Shown here one piece after another: positions 9,044-13,197 of a DNA stretch of 13,197 nucleotides (position 1 is the first letter of the stretch; every line of letters begins with the position of its first letter). The notes under the pieces were generated by a model, which had not been told where the DNA came from, made no database searches, and worked only from the letters and a program-made list of their open reading frames with translations. The position numbers were made by a program, and so were the translations under genes. This DNA is from CAZUCD01 sp964618855 (lineage in GTDB: Bacteria > Sumerlaeota > Sumerlaeia > SLMS01 > JANRJK01): NCBI GenBank assembly GCA_964618855.1, contig CAZUCD010000104.1, positions 1 to 13,197 of the forward strand, in the 5' to 3' direction.

Positions 9044-9062
9044 AAAAATCGCCCTTGGCGAT
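9041..9062 (-). terminator. Rho-independent terminator of the YceD/DUF4129/Cys-protein operon
   Basis: On the minus strand ATCGCC-AAG-GGCGAT forms a 6-bp stem with a 3-base loop, followed directly by TTTTGTTTG. It lies about 73 bases after the stop of the Cys-rich protein gene and before the pseudopilin promoter region, where a terminator is expected. Stem short but complete, with a T-rich tail. Confidence 0.6.
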
Positions 9063-9134
9063 GCAATCACGTTCCTGCGCCTCGCGGATGGACCTTCGTC
9101 AGGTCCGGCGGTTCACCGCGATTGGTCAGGACGG

Positions 9135-9389
9135 TCAGAACTTGCGCTTGGAGCGAATGATTTCCTTCGCCTTCTCGGCGCCGGTGTTTACCTGGACCCA
9201 GTTCACGCGGAACAGCGGGCAGGGCTTCACGTTGAGGAAGTACTGCTTCTGTGTGTGCGAGCACTCGCAGAACAAGGACCGCTCGGGGCCCTCGATGGCG
9301 TTATAGTAGGCGCAAGTGTTCTGGTTGCACGCCACGCGGAGCCTCTGGGGCTGCGGTTCCGGTTCCGGGTTTTTCGGTCGCATGGACAT
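9135..9389 (-). CDS. Small Cys-rich protein, possible metal-binding
   Basis: I do not recognise a named family. The 84-residue product has a Pro/Glu/Gln-rich start (KNPEPEPQPQ), then five cysteines: C21 and C26 (CNQNTC), C41 and C43 (CECSH), and C57 (KPCPLFRVNW). C-x4-C, CxC-S-H and C-P fit a zinc or iron-sulfur site, with H45 as a possible sixth ligand. This is inference, since no standard zinc-ribbon spacing is present. The end is basic (EIIRSKRKF). No signal peptide, so cytoplasmic. The call as a gene rests on a good ribosome site (GGAGGA about 9 bases before the ATG), the 27-bp gap after the DUF4129 gene stop, the ordered cysteines, and a terminator downstream. The antisense frames here lack these. 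Ligand, partner and role are unknown. Confidence 0.72.
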   Translation of the reverse strand: MSMRPKNPEPEPQPQRLRVACNQNTCAYYNAIEGPERSLFCECSHTQKQYFLNVKPCPLFRVNWVQVNTGAEKAKEIIRSKRKF

Positions 9390-9416
9390 GGCTTATGGTC
9401 CTCCGGAAGGTCTTTG

Positions 9417-10595
9417 TCACGGATTTGTGGCCCGGGGCGTGTTGCCTTGGGGGCTGGTTCGCGACCTGACGAGTTCGAGTTCCGACGCGACGTATCCTTC
9501 GTAGTCGCCCGCAGCCTGTTCGGTGACATCTTGCGGGGAGTAGCACGCGACGTCAAACGTGGAAGCCTGCGCGGAGGCGAGTTCCGTGCGCTCCGAGATG
9601 CGGGCGACGCGCCTTGCGTACTCGACCGGAGTCTCGTGGGGGGAGCGCGGGGCCGCCGATGCGAGTCCCTTCACCAGCCTGCGGAATGCCCTGAGGATAC
9701 GGTCGCGCGCCCCGGTGGTGGCTTCGTCCGCGAGGCGGTCCTCCGCCGCCAGAGCATCGGCCAACACCCGGGCCCTGCCGCCGAGCGGCACACCCTCATC
9801 CCCGGCGCCGTTCTTCAGGTTTCTCAGCAACGACTGCAGGTAGTTGAGGAGGACCAGCAGGACGACGACGAGGACGACGACCATGGCTGCGTCGAAGAAC
9901 GCGGAAGTCGAGCTGACCGGGCCGATGGGACGGTAGGGGGACTGGACGTCGCCTGCCCGGAAGCTGAGGGCGCGGGGCTCCAGGAAAGCGGCGGCCGCCG
10001 CGAACACGAGCAGGCCCGCCAGCATGGGGAGACCGACGGCGGGCAGCATCTGTCGCACCTCGAACGTCATGTCGGGTCCGCGCGCATCCCCTTCCTCCTC
10101 CAGCGTGAACCGCACGTGGAGGCACCTCACCGTGAGGAGCGCAAGAAGCGCCCAGATTGGACCGAAGCCGGCCGGTGGCTGGTCCATCCGGGTGTAGGCG
10201 GCGACGACGAGCGCCCCGGAACACGCGAGGAGCCGCCCATAGTGCGAAGGGGTCGCCGCATGAAAGGCGATCAATGCGCCCAAGGCGCCCAGTGCATGAG
10301 CCGGGCCCTTCAATCCCAGGAAGAGCACCGGCGCGAAGAAGGCCACGACGTGCACGAGGAACGCCCCGAACCGCTCGCGGTAGGTGAACTCCGCCACCAT
10401 GTCGAGAATCGCCAGCCGCAGGGCGGTTGCGAGGTAGAGCCCTACCGCGGCGAGCGGGGCCCAGACGAACACGGCGCCCCAAGCCGTGCCCCAACCCGCG
10501 AGGAGGACGCCCGAGGCAAAGCACAGCCACGCCAGCACGACGGAAGCGAGCCGCCAGGCTGCCGCCGAGTGGTGCCGCGGCGATGCTGCCGTCAT
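9417..10595 (-). CDS. Multi-pass membrane protein with C-terminal DUF4129-like domain
   Basis: Predicted inner-membrane protein of about 392 residues with roughly eight hydrophobic segments in the first 260 residues (for example AAWRLASVVLAWLCFASGVLL and AAMVVVLVVVLLVLLNYL). A cytoplasmic tail follows, with RDRILRAFRRLVKGLA, RSPHETPVEYARRVAR and a DYEGYVASELE end. The TP-x-E-[YF]-A-x-R-[VL] element after an R-A-F/Y-x-R helix is the DUF4129 pattern. In TgpA-type proteins DUF4129 follows a periplasmic transglutaminase domain; no Cys-His-Asp transglutaminase core is visible here. The start at 10595 is preferred for GAGGG seven bases upstream; ATG 10613 is in frame and possible. It lies about 50-65 bp below yceD and 27 bp above the Cys-rich gene. 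DUF4129 genes often sit with MoxR ATPase and DUF58 genes, and a MoxR gene lies 2.2 kb away on the other strand. Function unknown. Confidence 0.75.
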   Translation of the reverse strand: MTAASPRHHSAAAWRLASVVLAWLCFASGVLLAGWGTAWGAVFVWAPLAAVGLYLATALRLAILDMVAEFTYRERFGAFLVHVVAFFAPVLFLGLKGPAHALGALGALIAFHAATPSHYGRLLACSGALVVAAYTRMDQPPAGFGPIWALLALLTVRCLHVRFTLEEEGDARGPDMTFEVRQMLPAVGLPMLAGLLVFAAAAAFLEPRALSFRAGDVQSPYRPIGPVSSTSAFFDAAMVVVLVVVLLVLLNYLQSLLRNLKNGAGDEGVPLGGRARVLADALAAEDRLADEATTGARDRILRAFRRLVKGLASAAPRSPHETPVEYARRVARISERTELASAQASTFDVACYSPQDVTEQAAGDYEGYVASELELVRSRTSPQGNTPRATNP

Positions 10596-10661
10596 GGCCG
10601 TGCCCTCACCCATGCCCTGTTCCCATGCGGATGCATTGGACAGCCGCTGCTGCCGGTGGTG

Positions 10662-11231
10662 CTATGAACGGCGATTCTGCTTCAGCTCGGACCTCACGCG
10701 CGCCAACTGGTCGCGCCATGGATTGGCGACCCGTGCCTCCCCTGCCGCCTCGTCCTCGTCGCCGGGGTCGTTGACGTGGCGCCACTCCGCCAGCGTCGCC
10801 TGGCAACGCTTCTTTCCGGCTCCCTCGCAATGGGGAAACGCGGGCAACTCCAGCAGGAGCAGTTCGCGCAACTGCGCCGCCGGGGTGATGATCTCGCCGT
10901 CGTAGGACTCGGTGTCCGCGTCGTCGTCTTCGTCCCGGTGGGCGAGACCGAGCAGCCTGGGTTCGTGCATGTAGCTGAGATCCACGCGGGCGGCGACGTT
11001 GATCCGCACCGGCTCAAGGCAACGAACGCACGAAGTGGTGACGACGGTCCTGATTTCGCCTTGGAGCACGACCGTCGTGCCCGCTGCCGTGGCCAGAATC
11101 TCCCCCGAAACGGGATCGTGGAACCGGTACAGATCCTCGTCCGTGATGCCGAAGAGTGCAGCCTGCTCGGAGAAAGTGAGGCGAACCGGGGCCTTCTTGA
11201 GTTGCTCAGCCTCAATGCGGAAGATGTTCAT
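10662..11231 (-). CDS. yceD: YceD/DUF177 family protein
   Basis: Members are implicated in 23S rRNA/ribosome accumulation and are usually encoded next to rpmF (ribosomal protein L32). The family pattern is clear: an N-terminal strand region, VVLQGEIRTVVTTSCVRCLEP with the C68-x2-C71 pair, then an acidic linker (DEDDDADTESYDGE). The LRELLLLELPAFPHC segment follows, with a second cysteine pair C135 and C143 (HCEGAGKKRC), where typical members have a P-x-C...C-x-G-L-C motif. The four cysteines could bind zinc. Length 189 residues is normal, with a charged C-terminal extension (about 155-189). The ATG at 11231 has no clear Shine-Dalgarno. It is first in its operon and divergent from the Wzz-like gene (89 bp apart). 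No rpmF follows in this window: the downstream gene is the DUF4129 membrane protein. Confidence 0.88.
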   Translation of the reverse strand: MNIFRIEAEQLKKAPVRLTFSEQAALFGITDEDLYRFHDPVSGEILATAAGTTVVLQGEIRTVVTTSCVRCLEPVRINVAARVDLSYMHEPRLLGLAHRDEDDDADTESYDGEIITPAAQLRELLLLELPAFPHCEGAGKKRCQATLAEWRHVNDPGDEDEAAGEARVANPWRDQLARVRSELKQNRRS

Positions 11232-11320
11232 GTGGGTGGACCCCGAAACAGGTTAACCTAGCCTGCGAGCGTGCGACGGTTGGGCGCGTTCGTCAAGGGC
11301 GCCTGTGGAAAACCGGGCAA

Positions 11321-12700
11321 ATGGCCGTGAGAACCAATCGAACGCACGGCTTGACGCTCCACGCCCAATCGAAGCCCGATGAACGGACGACCCCGCCGGA
11401 GGCCTGGCCCCAGCCTTTCATGCAGACCCCCGACAAGCAGATGCTCTCCACCGCCGAACTCGTCGCGCACCTGTGGCGCCGCCGGTGGGTGCTCCTCCTC
11501 GCACCGTGCGCGGTGACCATTGGGACGTATCTCCTGATACGTGCCTTTGGGGGTGAGACGTTCGAGTCCACTGCGGTGGTGTACCTGCGAGAGCGTCCAA
11601 CCGACGAGCGCAGCGAGAACGAACCGCGGCTGGCCTGGATCGATGCCCCGTCCTACAAGGACATCCTGCTGAACGACGAGCTGCTAAAGACCGTCGTGGA
11701 TTCTACTCGGCAGAAGCATCCGGACAGCCTGGGCACCAAGCCCTACGAGAAGATCAAGGACAGCTTCAGAATCCGCACGGTCACTACCCGGGACACGGCA
11801 GTCCAGACCACGTTCTCCCCCGTGATCGAGATGGCTGTCGAAGGACCGACTCCCGTCAGCGTGAAGTTCATGGCGGACACCTGGCTGGCGGAGACCCTGC
11901 GCATGTACGGCAACATCGCGGCCGGGGATGCGGCGGGGACGGCGAAGGCGCTCGGGGAGGAGACTGACCTGCGCGCGCGCGAGCTGGAAGAGGCCAGACG
12001 CAACGAGGCGAAGTTGGATTACGAACTCGATCGCGTTAAGATTCTGCTCTTCGGGCACTACTCACTCTTCTACCACGGTGACCTCCGCAGCCCGATGGCG
12101 TTCCCTCAATTGCTGACCCCCGACCTCGAGCGCGAGAGCGCTTGGGGCGGGGGCCGGCCGACGCTTTTCGAGCAACGGATCAGCGCCGCTGCGCGGGTGG
12201 CGGAACTCGAGGCGGCGCTGTCACGCCGGGAGAAGCTGGCGGGGGACCCGACGCTGCGCGACGAGGTGCGCCTCGAGGATCCGCTTGCGCTCGGCATCAC
12301 GGACGAACTGACGCGTGAGCAGGCACGGCTCGCGCGAATCGAGACGCTCATCACAGAGACTGACTCGAACATCAAGTCGTTGGCGGCCGAGGCGGCGCGC
12401 CTGGAGGGTGAAGTCGCCGCCGCGCGCGGCAAGAGGTTCGCTGCGGACAATGCGATCAAGTCCCTCACGGAGATGGCGGGCTACGCCATCGCCGACGCCG
12501 TGCTTGTGCCGGACGAGGACGATCCCCAGCGCCGGGGGGCACTGCGGGTGCTCGCGCGGCCCATCCTCCCCGAGGAGCGCGTGGGTCCGAAGCGGTCCCT
12601 CTACGCGATCGCGGCAGGCCTGGCATTCGGCATTTTCCTTCTGTTCAGCTTCGTCGCCGAAGCATGGGTGCGGAAATCGCTTGGCGAGGATCGCGGTTGA
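11321..12700 (+). CDS. Wzz-like polysaccharide chain-length determinant (co-polymerase)
   Basis: Predicted inner-membrane protein controlling polysaccharide chain length or export. An N-terminal cytoplasmic part with ELVAHLWRRRWVLL leads into the first membrane helix (about residues 55-75, ending YLLIRAF). A large periplasmic domain follows with YLRERPTDE and long charged helices (about 200-225 and 285-410, heptad-like, probable coiled coils). The second helix is at about 427-450 (SLYAIAAGLAFGIFLLFSF), preceded by a Pro-containing stretch (ARPILPEERVGPKRS), as in Wzz/PCP proteins. It ends soon after, so the tyrosine-kinase domain of bacterial BY-kinases is absent. 459 residues. The ATG at 11321 has a weak ribosome site; an internal ATG at 11420 (MQTPDKQ) would give 426 residues and fits the family start better, but lacks a close Shine-Dalgarno. 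It is divergent from yceD; MoxR follows after 52 bp. The polymer is unknown. Confidence 0.82.
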   Translation: MAVRTNRTHGLTLHAQSKPDERTTPPEAWPQPFMQTPDKQMLSTAELVAHLWRRRWVLLLAPCAVTIGTYLLIRAFGGETFESTAVVYLRERPTDERSENEPRLAWIDAPSYKDILLNDELLKTVVDSTRQKHPDSLGTKPYEKIKDSFRIRTVTTRDTAVQTTFSPVIEMAVEGPTPVSVKFMADTWLAETLRMYGNIAAGDAAGTAKALGEETDLRARELEEARRNEAKLDYELDRVKILLFGHYSLFYHGDLRSPMAFPQLLTPDLERESAWGGGRPTLFEQRISAAARVAELEAALSRREKLAGDPTLRDEVRLEDPLALGITDELTREQARLARIETLITETDSNIKSLAAEAARLEGEVAAARGKRFAADNAIKSLTEMAGYAIADAVLVPDEDDPQRRGALRVLARPILPEERVGPKRSLYAIAAGLAFGIFLLFSFVAEAWVRKSLGEDRG

Positions 12701-12752
12701 CCGCGGTGCGCGTGCTGCGACCCTCGGACGCCCACTGGATTTCCCACGAAGC

Positions 12753-13197
12753 ATGTCCCTGAACAACTCCTCCAAGACCACGCCACATCCCGCCATCGGG
12801 CGCCTGCGCGACAACATCCAGTCCGTGATGCGCGGCAAGCGCCAGGTCGTGGACATGTGCCTCGTCGCGTTGCTCGCCCGGGGGCACGTGCTGCTCGAGG
12901 ACGTCCCGGGGGTGGGCAAAACGACACTCGCATCGCTCATCGCGCGGAGCATCCATGGGTCGTTCCAGCGCATCCAGTTCACGAGCGACCTGCTCCCGAG
13001 CGACATCCTCGGCGTCACCATCTACAATCAGGACAGGCACGCGTTCGAATTCAACCCGGGGCCGATCTTCGCCAACGTCGTCCTCGCGGACGAGATCAAC
13101 CGGACGACGCCCAAGACGCAGTCGGCGCTCCTCGAGGCCATGAACTCCGGTCGGGTTTCCATCGACCGGGAGACCCACGTGCTCCCGGCGCCATTCA
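12753..13197 (+). CDS. MoxR-family AAA+ ATPase, N-terminal part (3' end outside window)
   Basis: MoxR ATPases are chaperone-like AAA+ proteins that help assemble or activate partner complexes, often with DUF58 and transglutaminase/DUF4129 proteins. The frame from ATG 12753 is open to the window end, giving 148 codons. Typical elements in order: IGRLRDNIQSVMRGK at 15-29, GHVLLEDVPGVGKTTL with Walker A GVGKTT at 53-58, FTSDLLPSDILGV at 76-88, FNPGPIFANVVLADEINR with Walker B to E114, and KTQSALLEAM at 121-130. These match MoxR closely, including the LLPSDI and EINR sensor-region motifs. The start is supported by the family N-terminus; the upstream ribosome site is weak (GAAG). It lies 52 bp after the Wzz-like gene on the same strand. 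Full family length is about 320-340 residues, so over half is missing here. Confidence 0.94.
   Translation, partial: MSLNNSSKTTPHPAIGRLRDNIQSVMRGKRQVVDMCLVALLARGHVLLEDVPGVGKTTLASLIARSIHGSFQRIQFTSDLLPSDILGVTIYNQDRHAFEFNPGPIFANVVLADEINRTTPKTQSALLEAMNSGRVSIDRETHVLPAPF

Larger units (their letters stand above)
8827..9134. other. 308-bp intergenic region with terminator, palindromes and promoter
   Basis: This is the only gap over 300 bases. It separates the Cys-rich protein gene (stop at 9135) from the pseudopilin (start at 8826), both on the minus strand. It is visibly AT-richer than its surroundings around 8850-8890 and 8940-9050. Reading down the minus strand it holds two weak hairpins (GGACCT/AGGTCC at 9090-9106, and GCGG/CCGC near 9108-9120), a terminator at 9041-9062, interlocking palindromes at 9017-9043 and a possible promoter at 8856-8883. 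Plus-strand frames crossing it lack ribosome sites and run antisense into the neighbour, so no gene is called. Confidence 0.6.

Noticed and set aside
9030..10667. A 545-codon open frame on the plus strand
   Set aside because: It is antisense to the DUF4129 and Cys-rich genes, Arg/Gly/Glu/His-rich with no domain, and crosses the terminator; a GC-rich shadow.
11250..11259. AGGTTAACCT palindrome in the divergent gap before yceD
   Set aside because: Ten bases only, unsupported by promoter elements or a second copy; could be chance.
11268..11296. TTGACG as a -35 element for yceD
   Set aside because: No -10-like hexamer at 16-18 bases; the sequence there is GC-rich CACGCT.
11304..11312. TTTTCCACA on the minus strand, one base from a DnaA box
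   Set aside because: Single site with no cluster, no AT-rich unwinding region and no dnaA or dnaN nearby; not an origin.
11525..11542. ACGTATC-TCCT-GATACGT perfect inverted repeat
   Set aside because: Inside the Wzz-like coding sequence and encoding its membrane helix; a repeat this short is expected by chance.

Overview
The window comes from a GC-rich bacterial chromosome, probably a didermic (Gram-negative-type) organism. It encodes a GspG-like pseudopilin, a Wzz-type polysaccharide chain-length protein, exported proteins and a housekeeping gyrA. The pseudopilin type (short leader, long C-terminal part ending in a YDPTNG...SPGEI segment) and the two exported proteins beside it recall uncultured lineages such as Sumerlaeota, Hydrogenedentota or Planctomycetota. 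That placement is an impression only; no 16S or other marker is present to settle it.

Layout. (1) Plus strand, 1-4332: the 3' part of gyrA, a strong 10-bp hairpin after its stop, then a GT-B type glycosyltransferase with a C-terminal membrane anchor, and a HAD-superfamily phosphatase 6 bp behind it. (2) Minus strand, 8826 down to 4359, convergent with the first block: GspG-like pseudopilin, two tandem paralogous secreted proteins, a HutX/ChuX-type heme-carrier homologue, and a GT39/ArnT-like membrane glycosyltransferase. Several junctions are overlapping or very short, so this looks like one five-gene transcription unit. (3) A 308-bp gap (8827-9134) with a rho-independent terminator for the block upstream, a cluster of interlocking palindromes over a possible -35 element, and a candidate promoter for the pseudopilin unit. 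(4) Minus strand, 11231 down to 9135: YceD/DUF177 protein, a multi-pass membrane protein with a DUF4129-like tail, and a small Cys-rich protein with a good Shine-Dalgarno sequence. (5) Plus strand, 11321 to the end, divergent from block 4: a Wzz-like chain-length determinant without a kinase domain and the first 148 codons of a MoxR-family AAA+ ATPase cut by the window edge.

Functional links. The clearest coherent group is pseudopilin plus paralogous exported proteins. The pair shares a body resembling DNRLRE/CBM96-type beta-sandwich domains and the identical last five residues W-S-L-Y-E. MoxR and the DUF4129 protein belong to a gene set that usually occurs together (MoxR, DUF58, transglutaminase/DUF4129), here split over two divergent units. 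The glycosyltransferases and the Wzz-like protein suggest surface polysaccharide synthesis, but they do not form one cluster. I found no CRISPR array, tRNA, rRNA, transposase or phage gene. The most unusual signals are the pseudopilin-coupled secreted pair, the small Cys-rich protein, and the palindrome cluster at 9017-9043; none amounts to a clearly novel defence or mobile system.
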